Assembly: GCA_910585715.1 (NCBI GenBank)
Contig: CAJUEX010000031.1
Coordinates: forward strand, 1-35,933
Origin: an uncultured Lachnospiraceae bacterium
Lineage (GTDB): Bacteria; Bacillota; Clostridia; Lachnospirales; Lachnospiraceae
Direction: 5' to 3'
Length of the DNA: 35,933 nt
The notes under the pieces are model-generated. The model saw only the letters and a program-made list of their open reading frames with translations. It had not been told where the DNA came from and made no database searches. Positions 14,975 through 23,607 of this stretch are shown piece after piece. Within the stretch, counting starts at the first letter, position 1. Each line of letters begins with the position of its first letter. The translations under genes and the position numbers were made by a program.

Positions 14975-15673
14975 TCATACCAGTCCGCACTTTTTATAAG
15001 CCATTTCAAACAAAAAAACCACGATTGCTCCATTTGCCAGAAGCACACATGCGGTTTCCATATCCAGGCCTGTTCCTCCCATCTGGTTCAGCAGGCGATT
15101 GATTTGTCCTGACCAGAGAAACCTTGAAATATCTTTTACCCTCGCATTAAACATGGCAATCATGGGAATAAAGGAAAATACCGTCATGACCAAAACTGAC
15201 ACAGAGACTGCAGACATTTCATTTTTACTCCATGCGCCAATGGCAGCTCCAATCAGCAGGGAAATCAATATTCCCACCAGCATGATAAGAAGAAATTCCC
15301 ACAGCTCCCTGCCCTTATATTCTCCCGTTACAGCAAATACTCCTGCTCCCAGCATACATATGAGCACAATATAGCTTCCTACCCCTATCAGGTATTCCGC
15401 TGGCTTCACATTAGACATCAATAAAACCCGCAGTGTATTTTTCTCCTTCTCCTCTGACAGAATTGCCGCCATATTTGTCAAGGGCGCCATTCCGATATAC
15501 ATAGTTGCAAACAGAGGAACAAAAAAATGTTCCGGCATATCCTTCATTTGCATAGAACGGTCCATAATAACTACCAGTAAAGGAAACATAAGAAACTGTA
15601 TCAATACTGTTTTGTTTTTCATGGTATCCTTTATCTGTTTTCTGAAAATAGCGATTATTTTTCTTCCATTCAT
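14975..15673 (-). CDS. ABC-2 type transporter permease
   Basis: The 232-residue protein has about six membrane helices: near the N-terminus (LIQFLMFPLLVVIM), then after an amphipathic coupling stretch with the SEEKEKNTLRVLLMS motif, and four more to the C-terminus. This motif is the cytoplasmic coupling element of ABC-2 permeases. The ATG at 15673 lies one base after the stop codon of the ATPase gene; a TTG nine bases earlier is too close to the AAGGAG box. It is the last gene of a LytTR-controlled exporter cassette. The substrate is unknown. Confidence 0.85.
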   Translation of the reverse strand: MNGRKIIAIFRKQIKDTMKNKTVLIQFLMFPLLVVIMDRSMQMKDMPEHFFVPLFATMYIGMAPLTNMAAILSEEKEKNTLRVLLMSNVKPAEYLIGVGSYIVLICMLGAGVFAVTGEYKGRELWEFLLIMLVGILISLLIGAAIGAWSKNEMSAVSVSVLVMTVFSFIPMIAMFNARVKDISRFLWSGQINRLLNQMGGTGLDMETACVLLANGAIVVFLFEMAYKKCGLV

Positions 15674-15674
15674 A

Positions 15675-16523
15675 TCACTCAAAGCTCCTTCCTGTTAATT
15701 CCATAAATACCGTTTCTAAATCTGGCTCCGTAGAGTGAATTGCTTCTACAAGTCCATCCTTCAGGCAGTCATATATCTTTTCTGCACCGTCATGATTATT
15801 TTCAAGCAAAACCTGTCTGCCGTCTTTTAAGGAAAGGCGTATCTTATTCTGATGATTATACCTTCTGCAGATTTCTTTTGGATTTCCATATTCCACTATG
15901 CTCCCTTCACAAAGCAGCGCAACATGGTCGCACAGCTTTGCTGCCTCCTCCATATTATGGGTAGTCAAAAAAACGGTAGTTCCCTTTTCCCGCTGTTTTT
16001 TTATGAGCTTGTGAATTTCCATTGCGTTAGCCGGGTCTAACCCGCTTGTGGGCTCATCCAGAAAAAGAACGGTCGGCTCATTCATCATTGCCCTTGCCAA
16101 AACCAGCCTCTGCTTCATTCCTTTTGACAGCTTCTGCACCGGCCTGTTCTTTGCTTCCCACAAGCCGACCCTTTTTAATGCCTCCTCTGGCTTTTCTGCA
16201 GTCAAACCATAGATTCTGGCAAACAGCAGCAGATTGTCATAGCAGCTTAGCCTTTCATATACTCCGGTATTATCTAGCATCATGCCAATCCTGCTGTATT
16301 CTCTGTCAGTAAGCCTTCTTGTATCCGTTCCCAAAAGCTCCGCTTCCCCTTCCGTCTGTACAAGCTGCCCTGTGAGAATCTTAATCAATGTTGTCTTTCC
16401 TGCGCCGGAAGGACCCAGCATTCCAAATATTTCTCCTTCTCCTATCTGTATTCCGATTCCCTTTAATACTCTGTTGCCGTCAAACTCCCTGACTATATTC
16501 TTTACAGAAATCCTGCTATTCAT
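15675..16523 (-). CDS. ABC transporter ATP-binding protein
   Basis: This 282-residue ATPase of the ABC-2 exporter class has Walker A GPSGAGKTT at 37-45, the signature LSKGMKQ at 132-138, Walker B VLFLDEP at 152-158 and an H-loop in LTTHNMEEA. A short C-terminal extension after about 225 is typical of the CcmA/DrrA-like group. It overlaps the DUF3021-type gene by 8 bp and is followed by its permease at once. It should power export of a peptide, lipid or antimicrobial; the substrate is not readable. Confidence 0.93.
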   Translation of the reverse strand: MNSRISVKNIVREFDGNRVLKGIGIQIGEGEIFGMLGPSGAGKTTLIKILTGQLVQTEGEAELLGTDTRRLTDREYSRIGMMLDNTGVYERLSCYDNLLLFARIYGLTAEKPEEALKRVGLWEAKNRPVQKLSKGMKQRLVLARAMMNEPTVLFLDEPTSGLDPANAMEIHKLIKKQREKGTTVFLTTHNMEEAAKLCDHVALLCEGSIVEYGNPKEICRRYNHQNKIRLSLKDGRQVLLENNHDGAEKIYDCLKDGLVEAIHSTEPDLETVFMELTGRSFE

Positions 16524-17004
16524 TTTTTTCCTCCTCCCATTGCTTTCTAAGCCTTTTCAGTCCTTCTTCCATTTTCCTGTTTTCCATTTTTTCCCGTAAA
16601 AGCATAATCATTACACTGATTACTGACGAAATGCCAAAACAGATAAAAAATCCTGCCCATGCATTCCACAAATTTACAGGAAACCATTGAAAAGCAAATA
16701 TAAAACATGCACAACTGATTATTATTGTAAGAAACATGCCTGCTGTCCTGACGGCAATGGAACCCCTTTTTATAAGAACATCACTAAAGATTATATAACG
16801 TGCCAGAGTAATCAACACAGCCAACGTGAAAAACTGCGCCATAAGCTCTACCGGAACCCCTTTTTTCCCCAATGCAAACATTTTGGAAACCTCTTTTGCC
16901 TCTTCTCCAAAGATAACTGTAAAAAGCAGCATACACATCATACAAAATCCAAAGATGATAAACACCATCCCTGCAAAATCAAAAATATTCTTCTTCTCCT
17001 CCAT
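16516..17004 (-). CDS. DUF3021-type four-helix membrane protein
   Basis: The 162-residue protein has four membrane helices (about 12-32, 56-76, 85-106, 113-136) and a basic cytoplasmic coil at the C-terminus. This layout and its position 4 bp after a LytTR regulator match DUF3021 proteins. In streptococcal LytTR regulatory systems (HdrRM, BrsRM) the membrane protein inhibits the paired LytTR regulator; the same role is inferred here. It overlaps the ATPase gene by 8 bp. Confidence 0.78.
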   Translation of the reverse strand: MEEKKNIFDFAGMVFIIFGFCMMCMLLFTVIFGEEAKEVSKMFALGKKGVPVELMAQFFTLAVLITLARYIIFSDVLIKRGSIAVRTAGMFLTIIISCACFIFAFQWFPVNLWNAWAGFFICFGISSVISVMIMLLREKMENRKMEEGLKRLRKQWEEEKNE

Positions 17005-17008
17005 TTTA

Positions 17009-17446
17009 CTAAACCCCCAGTCTTTTTTTTACATATTCCGCATATTGTCTGGAAACAATCAGCTGTTCCTGATTGATGAGCGTTACCCGGATACGCCTGT
17101 CAAAATCCGCCTTTAAAGATACGATTTTTCTGAAATTTATAATACAGGATTTGTTTGCCCGAAAGAAATCGGCACTGCTTAACTGCTCTTCCAGCTCATA
17201 AAGCTTCAGATTCGTTTCGTATACGGAATCCATTGTATAAATAAAGGTCTTCTTGTCTACAGTATCAATATAGAGCACCTTATCTGCATCAATCAGATAG
17301 GTTTCCCCCTCTTTTGTCCCTGTCAGCTTTTTGTCCATCATACGAATCACGCATATGATTTTTTCAATTTCCGGCGTCAGGCAATTGCAGGAAATCGTTA
17401 TCTCTGTTTCCTGAATCTGTTCTCCGGAATGAATGGTTATCTTCAA
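17009..17446 (-). CDS. LytTR-family transcriptional regulator
   Basis: The 145-residue protein lacks a receiver domain. An N-terminal part of about 45 residues is followed by a LytTR DNA-binding domain (about 46-145) with the hallmark FFRANKSCIINFRKI segment at 94-108 and the terminal VSRQYAEYVKKRL. It is the first gene of the LytTR-DUF3021-ATPase-permease cassette. Without a receiver it should be controlled by the membrane partner. A promoter with tandem repeats upstream suggests that it activates its own operon (inference). Confidence 0.9.
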   Translation of the reverse strand: MKITIHSGEQIQETEITISCNCLTPEIEKIICVIRMMDKKLTGTKEGETYLIDADKVLYIDTVDKKTFIYTMDSVYETNLKLYELEEQLSSADFFRANKSCIINFRKIVSLKADFDRRIRVTLINQEQLIVSRQYAEYVKKRLGV

Positions 17447-17496
17447 CTTACCCTCTCCTCTCTTTACGTAGCGGTTCAGCCTGCCCTGCTGTCCTC

Positions 17497-17525
17497 ACTA
17501 TAACAGGGCATTACCCTTCTAACAA
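17497..17525 (-). promoter_or_regulatory. Promoter of LytTR cassette 1
   Basis: On the minus strand TTGTTA (17525-17520), 17 bases, TATAGT (17502-17497). A CCCTG...CAGGG dyad (17484-17508) covers the -10 box and start site and may be an extra operator. The leader would be about 45 bases. Confidence 0.65.
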
Positions 17526-17532
17526 GTATTCT

Positions 17533-17571
17533 CTGCCTTTGTTGCCGTTTATTACTGCCAAACTGCCAAAT
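17533..17571 (-). promoter_or_regulatory. Tandem TGCC repeats upstream of the -35 box, possible LytTR operator
   Basis: Four TGCC-containing units start at 17533, 17542, 17555 and 17563. They form two pairs (spacing 9 and 8) with pair starts 22 bases apart, about two helical turns, just upstream of the -35 box. LytTR proteins bind two direct repeats about two turns apart, so this may be the binding site; the bases do not fit the published consensus well. Confidence 0.4.
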
Positions 17572-17730
17572 CTTCTATCTTTTATTTTTTCTCCCTGTAT
17601 GCTAAAATAAATTCAGACAATTGCCTAACACCTTGCAAAGCATTTCGGAATTGTCCGTAAAATCAAAAACCCCGCCGCAGGCAGGAATAAATTTATACAT
17701 AAGCATCTAATAAAACAAGGAGCATACGTA

Positions 17731-18603
17731 ATGAACCTAAAACATTTATTACTCTCATTTAAAAAAAGCTTTCTTCACTTTATACAACTGCTGAAAAATG
17801 GAGAACTTAAGAAAATTTTTCAGATTAGCAGATATTATTTCATGGATAAGGTCATACGAAGGCTTTTTATTGCCGCCACCATAGCGGATGGAAAGCTTCG
17901 TCCTCCCAGGCATTTACATACCTGTCCTTCCTGCGGAAAGAGCTTTCCTTATTTTTATCCCATTGTCTCCGGAAATCATTTTATTTTCCATTCTCAATGC
18001 CCTTATTGCAAAAGCTATGAACGCCACAGGGCACAATGGCTTTATTACAGCAGGGAAACCGATATGTTTCACCCAAAGCAGCCTATCGCTATTTTACATT
18101 GTGCACCGGAGCAATTATTCTATGAGCAGTTAAAAGACATAAAGTCCATAGATTATTTTCCCATTGACAAATGGACAGGATACACTATCTGCGGTGAACC
18201 TATGCGGGACTATGCGGACATAACCAGACTTCCATATGAGGATAATAAATTTGATTACATTTTATGCAATCATGTTTTAGAGCATATTCCCGATGAGCAG
18301 CTTGCCCTTTCTGAACTGAAACGGGTATTGAAACCGGAAGGAACGGCTTTTCTCAATGTACCCATTGACGAAACCCTTACAGAGACTCTGGAAAATCCCG
18401 CTTATAATACAGATGCCCTTCGTTTAAAGTATTACGGCCAGTGTGACCATGTGCGGAAATATGGTCTTGATTATGAAAAGCATTTGGAAAATGCCGGGTT
18501 CTGTGTAACCTGCATAACAGCCAAAAATTATTTTTCACCAAAAGCAGTATATAAATATGGGCTGACCCCTGACGAACGGATTTATTCCTGCAGGAAAAGC
18601 TGA
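17731..18603 (+). CDS. SAM-dependent methyltransferase with N-terminal zinc knuckle
   Basis: The 290-residue protein has a basic N-terminus, a zinc-binding region with C65, C68, C90 and C93, and a class I methyltransferase domain (about 118-280). The SAM-binding parts are ILHCAPE (motif I, without the usual glycines), the acidic RLPYEDNKFDYI strand and NHVLEHIPDE, followed by RVLKPEGTAFLNVP. The degenerate motif I is odd but occurs in Methyltransf_11 members of glycan-modification clusters. An AAGGAG box precedes the ATG. The gene stands alone between a LytTR operon and a terminator; the substrate is unknown. Confidence 0.82.
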   Translation: MNLKHLLLSFKKSFLHFIQLLKNGELKKIFQISRYYFMDKVIRRLFIAATIADGKLRPPRHLHTCPSCGKSFPYFYPIVSGNHFIFHSQCPYCKSYERHRAQWLYYSRETDMFHPKQPIAILHCAPEQLFYEQLKDIKSIDYFPIDKWTGYTICGEPMRDYADITRLPYEDNKFDYILCNHVLEHIPDEQLALSELKRVLKPEGTAFLNVPIDETLTETLENPAYNTDALRLKYYGQCDHVRKYGLDYEKHLENAGFCVTCITAKNYFSPKAVYKYGLTPDERIYSCRKS

Positions 18604-18606
18604 TAA

Positions 18607-18649
18607 AAAAGAAGTCTGCCATGTTAAAATAATATGGCAGACTTCTTTT
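18607..18649. terminator. Bidirectional terminator
   Basis: A perfect 16-bp stem (18607-18622 with 18634-18649) with an 11-base loop is flanked by A-run and T-run. It serves the methyltransferase gene and the convergent Ig-like gene. Confidence 0.9.
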
Positions 18650-18660
18650 ACTTGTTGTCC

Positions 18661-19365
18661 TCAATCATCGTCATCTTTATCAGGATAGTTATAATCCTCA
18701 TCATCGTCCGTATCAGCAACCACCTTAACCGTAAACGTTACCTTCTGCTTCGTTCTGATGTTTTGGCAAGTCACCTGGGTTGTGCCCACACGCCTTGCTT
18801 TTAATTCTATTTCATTATCATAAATATCATCATCTTCAAATTTTACGATATTTTTATTTTTAATATACCATTTCAAATGACTGTCTTTGACACCACGTGA
18901 TTTTTTTACTTCCAGTTCAAAGCTGTCCCCCACTTCTACCACCCGGGTCTTTTTTCCTTTATGTTTTATACTGCCGGACGGCTTTTTAGAAGCCTTAACA
19001 GTTATGGTGGCGTAGGTTTTCTTACTGGTTCCCCTGATTCGGCAGCAGATTCTGGCTTTTCCGGCCCTTATTGCCCGAAACTCCATATCCTCCCCATCAT
19101 AATCATTGTCTTCATCATCAAATCGCACCACATTCTTTCCGCTGACAACAGACCAGACCAGTTCATCCTCATCTGCATCAAGAGGGGTAGTCCTTACACT
19201 TAAGCGAAAAGTTTCTCCAACTGCTACCGTCATCTTGCTGACTTTCATCTTAACCTTGCGGGGCGCTGCGTCTGCCCTTGCCTGAATGGCAAACATTCCG
19301 GAAAGAAGAAGTACCATACAGAAGAAAGCAGTTATTTTTACTGTTGCATTTTTTACATTTTTCAT
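18661..19365 (-). CDS. Secreted protein with two bacterial Ig-like (Big2) domains
   Basis: The 234-residue protein starts with a signal peptide (basic residues, hydrophobic core at about 11-27, likely cleavage near ARADA). Two Big2-type domains follow (about 35-125 and 130-220), each with the VxVGETFxL / VEVGDSFEL strand and a closing TITVKA / TFTVKV strand. The last 16 residues are almost all aspartate, which may bind calcium or keep the protein soluble. There is no LPXTG motif and no transmembrane anchor, so the protein should be released or held non-covalently. It has its own promoter. Confidence 0.82.
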   Translation of the reverse strand: MKNVKNATVKITAFFCMVLLLSGMFAIQARADAAPRKVKMKVSKMTVAVGETFRLSVRTTPLDADEDELVWSVVSGKNVVRFDDEDNDYDGEDMEFRAIRAGKARICCRIRGTSKKTYATITVKASKKPSGSIKHKGKKTRVVEVGDSFELEVKKSRGVKDSHLKWYIKNKNIVKFEDDDIYDNEIELKARRVGTTQVTCQNIRTKQKVTFTVKVVADTDDDEDYNYPDKDDDD

Positions 19366-19434
19366 AAATTCTCTCCTTTTCTACCTGACATCCATTTTAA
19401 AAGCAACTCTTCCTGCAAAAAGCTTTCTATGATT

Positions 19435-19463
19435 ATCATATAAAAAAAAAGAAAAATTGTCCA
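19435..19463 (-). promoter_or_regulatory. Promoter of the Ig-like protein gene
   Basis: On the minus strand TGGACA (19463-19458), 17 bases, TATGAT (19440-19435). The spacer is almost pure T. The leader would be about 65 bases. Confidence 0.6.
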
Positions 19464-19472
19464 GTAATATTT

Positions 19473-20243
19473 TTACCTGATTACCCTTTTATTCTTATAA
19501 GAGGCAAACAATAACAAAATGCCGGATACCGCTCCAAGGAATAAAAAGGACTGTATAAGAGGCCCAAAATTATAGCTTCCCCCCTGCCAGAAGTCGATAA
19601 AATCATTAGCGATATAAGTCATGGGAAGCGTGTATGCCACTGCCTGCAAAGCCTTTGGAAGCTGGTCCGTGCTCACTCCCATCATGCCACATACAATCAT
19701 AGTCAAAAAATACAATGCCATGGAAACAAAAAATGTAGGACCGAACTTTTTCAAAATATTGGTTATGGCATGTGACAGTATAAAAAAGATAACCGCCAGC
19801 AGATACAGGCAGGCTGTCAGACAAAGCAGGGATGAAAATGCCGGTTTTTGCACATCAATTAAATTTGTCACTGCAATTGCGAAAATTCCCAATGCGCCCG
19901 TAAGAAAAATAAGCTGGGCAATGACCTTTGCCAGTATAACGCTTTTTTCACTGTATCCAAACAGGCGCATTCTCAAAGGAACTCCTTTTTCCACCTCCTG
20001 GGAATAATTTGACGGATATCCGATTAAAATAATTGCCATAGGACAGACCATGCTCATACTGATTATAATAGATGTAACTACTTCACCCCGAATTGCTTCC
20101 GGCACCTGACTTCCTACTGATTTAGAAAGTATAAGAGACATCAGTATGGGAAATACGATTCCAAAAAAGTGGGTAAAGAAGTTTCCGCTTATATTCCGGA
20201 TTTCATATAATATCAGATTTAAATTACATTTCTTTTCTTTCAT
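19473..20243 (-). CDS. ABC-2 type transporter permease
   Basis: The 256-residue protein has six predicted membrane helices, beginning at FFTHFFGIVFPILMSLIL, and the coupling segment YSQEVEKGVPLRMRLFGYSEK. It belongs to the ABC-2 superfamily (bacteriocin or antibiotic export type). Its start overlaps the end of the ATPase gene by 4 bp, so one transporter is encoded. The promoter of this operon matches the promoter of the neighbouring two-component system, so the exporter is probably induced by it. Confidence 0.85.
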   Translation of the reverse strand: MKEKKCNLNLILYEIRNISGNFFTHFFGIVFPILMSLILSKSVGSQVPEAIRGEVVTSIIISMSMVCPMAIILIGYPSNYSQEVEKGVPLRMRLFGYSEKSVILAKVIAQLIFLTGALGIFAIAVTNLIDVQKPAFSSLLCLTACLYLLAVIFFILSHAITNILKKFGPTFFVSMALYFLTMIVCGMMGVSTDQLPKALQAVAYTLPMTYIANDFIDFWQGGSYNFGPLIQSFLFLGAVSGILLLFASYKNKRVIR

Positions 20244-21127
20244 GACTGCTGTCCTCCTTTTTTACTTTTATAAAACTGTTCCTTTGCATTTATGGACATG
20301 ATTTCAATATCGCTGCTGCTTCTTTTAAAATTCACATTATGTTCCACCAGTAAAGCGATTAATTTCTTTTCCTCCTCCTGATTGCGGCAGGACAGAGCAA
20401 GCAAATGCGCCGGCGCCTTTATTCTGGAAAATCCCTTTGTCAGCATTTCATTCTCTTTTTTATTATCCAGAATAAATATAGCATTGCCGCAAAATTCCCG
20501 AAACAACTCTTCCTTTTTCCCGAATGCCACTACTTTTCCCTGTTCTAAAATTAAAAGCTTGTCTGCAAGCTGCTCCAGCTCTTCATAATAGTGGGACACG
20601 ATAAAAAGTGTGTTGTCCTTATTCTCATACCATTCCCCCAGCTTTTCCATAAGCCTCTGTCGCGTTTCAAAATCCAGCCCGGAGGTAACCTCATCATAAA
20701 AAGTAAGAGCCGCGTTTTGGAGCATCACCATAATAATCGTAAACCTTTGCTTCTGTCCTCCCGATAATGCCGTATATTTTTTAGACAGACACTGCTCAAA
20801 ATCAAAAAATGCAATCAACTCCTGCAGCTTTTGATTTTTTTTGATTTTCGTATCTACCATGGCTTCCATAATGTACTTTACCGGCATTGTAGACACATAC
20901 TCGTTAAACTGCATATGTGCCGCCATTTCTTCCGGCTTTAAACTGGTACGGATACTTCCCGTATAGTCAGTCAGGCCTAAAATCGATTTTACAAGGGTAC
21001 TTTTTCCGGCGCCGTTTGAACCGATTACCCCGATTCTCTCCCCTTCTGAAAAAACAAGGGGACTGTCAATCCGGAGGGCTGTCTGCTTTCCGTACTGCAC
21101 CTTCAAATTATCAATAGTCAATAACAT
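20240..21127 (-). CDS. ABC transporter ATP-binding protein
   Basis: The 295-residue ATPase has Walker A GSNGAGKST at 36-44, signature LSGGQ at 121-125 and Walker B ALTFYDE at 140-146, where valine replaces the usual proline after the catalytic glutamate. The H-loop lies in VSHYYEEL. A C-terminal extension of about 75 residues follows. It is the first gene of the exporter operon, with its own promoter 45 bp upstream that carries the same box as the response-regulator promoter. It is probably a target of that two-component system, as in peptide-antibiotic resistance modules (inference). Confidence 0.92.
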   Translation of the reverse strand: MLLTIDNLKVQYGKQTALRIDSPLVFSEGERIGVIGSNGAGKSTLVKSILGLTDYTGSIRTSLKPEEMAAHMQFNEYVSTMPVKYIMEAMVDTKIKKNQKLQELIAFFDFEQCLSKKYTALSGGQKQRFTIIMVMLQNAALTFYDEVTSGLDFETRQRLMEKLGEWYENKDNTLFIVSHYYEELEQLADKLLILEQGKVVAFGKKEELFREFCGNAIFILDNKKENEMLTKGFSRIKAPAHLLALSCRNQEEEKKLIALLVEHNVNFKRSSSDIEIMSINAKEQFYKSKKGGQQS

Positions 21128-21172
21128 ATTCTGCTGCTTCCTTTCTTAGCAAATTCTTTTTTCCATGAAATT

Positions 21173-21204
21173 ATCATAACAGCTTCATATGAATTTCAAA
21201 TGAA
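21173..21204 (-). promoter_or_regulatory. Exporter promoter with putative response-regulator box
   Basis: On the minus strand two TTCAT direct repeats 11 bp apart (21204-21200 and 21193-21189) are followed after 10 bases by an extended -10 TGTTATGAT (hexamer 21178-21173). There is no normal -35 box: the repeats occupy its place, as in activator-dependent OmpR-type promoters. The same arrangement with the same spacings stands before the response regulator gene. Confidence 0.7.
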
Positions 21205-21241
21205 TATCCCGTGTGGATATGATAAAGATAACGGTTCGGCT

Positions 21242-22840
21242 TCAACTTTCCGCCGCCGGAAACATAAGCTCTGCCAGAACTCCTTTTTCCTGATTGGAAA
21301 TACGAAACCTTCCGCCTAAAAGCCTGTTATAGTAAGATACCAGGTACAGGCCCAGCCCCTTGCCCTTCTGTTTTGTATTGCTGCTTACAAAAGGCTCGCA
21401 AATATCAGGAAGAAGCTCTTCTTCGATATGCGCTCCATAATTTTCCACGCGAAAGGTATTGTCCGAAAGGCTTATACAGATTTTTTCCCCTTCCGGAGTA
21501 TACTGCACCCCGTTGGAAATCAGATTATCAATTATCTTTTTAAATATTTCCCTGTCCGTATACAGTCTGCCATCACCCTGTATTTCTATGGAAAGCTTTT
21601 TCTCCGCTGCCTGTACCCAGTAAGCGCCTGCCGCCTCCTCTGTAATCTCTTTAAGGGAAACAGGTTCTATACTTAAATTATCCGCACAATGGTTTAAGTA
21701 CAAAATATCCTCAACGATTTTTTGCATGGACCAGAGCTGTTCCTTGACCTTGGGCAGATGTTCCTGAGTATCCTTAAATTTCCCCACCTGATTCATCATA
21801 CCTTCCACTAAAAGCAGCGCAGCCGCAACAGGGGTCTTTAACTGATGGGAAGATGCTCTTAAAAAAACCTCCTGCCTTTTATTTTCCTCTTCTAACATGC
21901 GGTTCTTTTCTTCCAGTTCCAAAAGATTCTGCCGGAGCTTTTCATACAATTCATTTAATGTGCTTCCCAATGCTCCTATTTCATCATTGCTCTTTGGCAC
22001 AAAGGGGGCTATTTGAAAGCCCTCTGCCGCTTTTGCCTGCTCTGCATAGCCTGCAAGGCGGATAATCGGATTGACGATTCTTCTGGAAAATGCTCTGGAA
22101 GCCAAAAGCACCAGAAAAAACACAAGAGCCACAATCATAGGAAGGCTTCCCAAAAGTACCGGCAATAAATCATTCATCTGGGGAGACATGACCGGAAGGA
22201 CAGAAATCACAAGGGAATCCTCTGTTTTTCCCATTGCCACATAGTTTATAAAAACATTGTTCCCGTCTGAAATGCCATTTTCATAAACAATCATGGAATC
22301 GGAAAGTATATGGAGCTTTCCGTATTCTCCTTTGTAAACATTCTCATACAGATTCTCAGCAGCTTGTGTATTCAGCTTTATTTCCAGAGGAAAATCCTCT
22401 GCCCCAGAGCCTTCTGCCAGTAATTTCTCTTTTATCACATTCCATGCGTTCATCAGCTCATTTTCAGACAATCCTCCTTCCATTTCCTTCCACCCTTTGG
22501 GACTATCTGTATATTTTCGAAAATCCTCCAGAACTTCCTTTAATTCTTCATCCTTTATTTGTATCGATACCTGAAAGAACTTGCCTGCTGCATAAATCTC
22601 ATCTCCCCGGTCCGGTATTTCCACGGAAAAGGTTCCGGATGGATTTTTTACCGTAAGCTCCTTATAGCTCTTTGTCTTCATATACCCTTCCTGAATGGCT
22701 GCAATGGAGTTTAAGTTATCCTTTTTTACATGATCCACGTAAAGGGAAGGCAGCATAAATGCAAAATATCCTGCCACAAGGGAAACCATAATAACGGAAA
22801 GCGCTATGCTGTATAGAAACGTTTTTTTTGACAATCCCAT
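21242..22840 (-). CDS. Two-component sensor histidine kinase with large outer domain
   Basis: The 532-residue kinase has membrane helices at about 8-30 and 225-248 enclosing an outer sensor domain of about 190 residues. A HAMP domain (about 250-305) and a coiled coil (305-325) lead to HisKA with H332 in SSHQLKTP. The ATPase domain has an N box near 439-445 and the G box KGKGLGLYLV at 492-501. A GGGGAGG box stands 8 bases before the ATG, inside the end of the regulator gene. It is followed by the ABC exporter operon on the same strand, which suggests sensing of a compound that the exporter handles (inference). Confidence 0.94.
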   Translation of the reverse strand: MGLSKKTFLYSIALSVIMVSLVAGYFAFMLPSLYVDHVKKDNLNSIAAIQEGYMKTKSYKELTVKNPSGTFSVEIPDRGDEIYAAGKFFQVSIQIKDEELKEVLEDFRKYTDSPKGWKEMEGGLSENELMNAWNVIKEKLLAEGSGAEDFPLEIKLNTQAAENLYENVYKGEYGKLHILSDSMIVYENGISDGNNVFINYVAMGKTEDSLVISVLPVMSPQMNDLLPVLLGSLPMIVALVFFLVLLASRAFSRRIVNPIIRLAGYAEQAKAAEGFQIAPFVPKSNDEIGALGSTLNELYEKLRQNLLELEEKNRMLEEENKRQEVFLRASSHQLKTPVAAALLLVEGMMNQVGKFKDTQEHLPKVKEQLWSMQKIVEDILYLNHCADNLSIEPVSLKEITEEAAGAYWVQAAEKKLSIEIQGDGRLYTDREIFKKIIDNLISNGVQYTPEGEKICISLSDNTFRVENYGAHIEEELLPDICEPFVSSNTKQKGKGLGLYLVSYYNRLLGGRFRISNQEKGVLAELMFPAAES

Positions 22841-22843
22841 GGA

Positions 22844-23506
22844 TTATACCTCCCCGTTGAACTGATAACCGATTCCGATAATGGTTTTAATATAGTTTTG
22901 GGGAAGCTTTTTTCTTAAGTTTTTTACATGGGCATCGATTATCCGGTCATTTCCGATATAATCCTCATTAAAAATCCTCAGTATAAGCTGTTCTCTTGTA
23001 AATGCCCGGTTAGGTTCTTTTTTCAGAGTCTGCAGCAACAGAAACTCGCTCAAAGTAAGGGGAAGCAATTCCCCGTCATAAAATGCCTGATAAGAATCCT
23101 CCTGTATATACAGCCCCTTTTCCTTTTCTTTCTTCCCCTCCGCTCTCTTTACCCGCCTTAAAATCGTCTCCATCCGTTTCAAGAGAATTATAGGGGAAAC
23201 CGGCTTAATCACATAATCATCTGCATAAAGATTAAACGCCTGCACCTGCGTCTTTTCATCCCCCAATGCAGTCAGCATAATGGTAGCCGTTTCCGGTCTG
23301 TTCTCCCTGATAAAAGAAAGAACCTCCAGCCCGCTTATTTTGGGAACCATAATATCCAAAACCGCCATATCAAACTTCCTTTCCGAAAGAAGCTTAAGAG
23401 CCTGTTCCCCATCGCTTACTGCAGTTACCTGATACCCCTGCATCTTCATATATTCCGCCAGAACCTCCTGTATGGTAGGCTCATCCTCCAAAAATAAAAT
23501 CTCCAT
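22844..23506 (-). CDS. OmpR/PhoB-family response regulator
   Basis: The 220-residue regulator has a receiver domain (about 1-115) with E7-D8, phospho-acceptor D51, T81 and K103, and a winged-helix domain (about 130-217) ending in TIIGIGYQF. It lies 3 bp upstream of its kinase gene. Two TTCAT repeats precede its promoter and the exporter promoter with identical spacing; this is the probable binding site, implying autoregulation plus control of the exporter. Confidence 0.95.
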   Translation of the reverse strand: MEILFLEDEPTIQEVLAEYMKMQGYQVTAVSDGEQALKLLSERKFDMAVLDIMVPKISGLEVLSFIRENRPETATIMLTALGDEKTQVQAFNLYADDYVIKPVSPIILLKRMETILRRVKRAEGKKEKEKGLYIQEDSYQAFYDGELLPLTLSEFLLLQTLKKEPNRAFTREQLILRIFNEDYIGNDRIIDAHVKNLRKKLPQNYIKTIIGIGYQFNGEV

Positions 23507-23547
23507 ATTTTATTTTCTCCTGTCTCTGTGTCCTTTTATTCATTTAC

Positions 23548-23579
23548 AGTATAGCACAGGCATATGAATTTGAAATGAA
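23548..23579 (-). promoter_or_regulatory. Two-component operon promoter with putative response-regulator box
   Basis: On the minus strand two TTCAT repeats 11 bp apart (23579-23575 and 23568-23564), 10 bases, then an extended -10 TGCTATACT (hexamer 23553-23548). The layout is identical to 21173-21204. The leader would be about 35 bases. Confidence 0.7.
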
Positions 23580-23607
23580 GATTCCGGATTTTCAGCTTAC
23601 ACTAAAT

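Noticed and set aside
17600..17730. Promoter of the methyltransferase gene
   Set aside because: Several TTGCNN and TANAAT-like hexamers occur but none with a spacing close to 17; not called.
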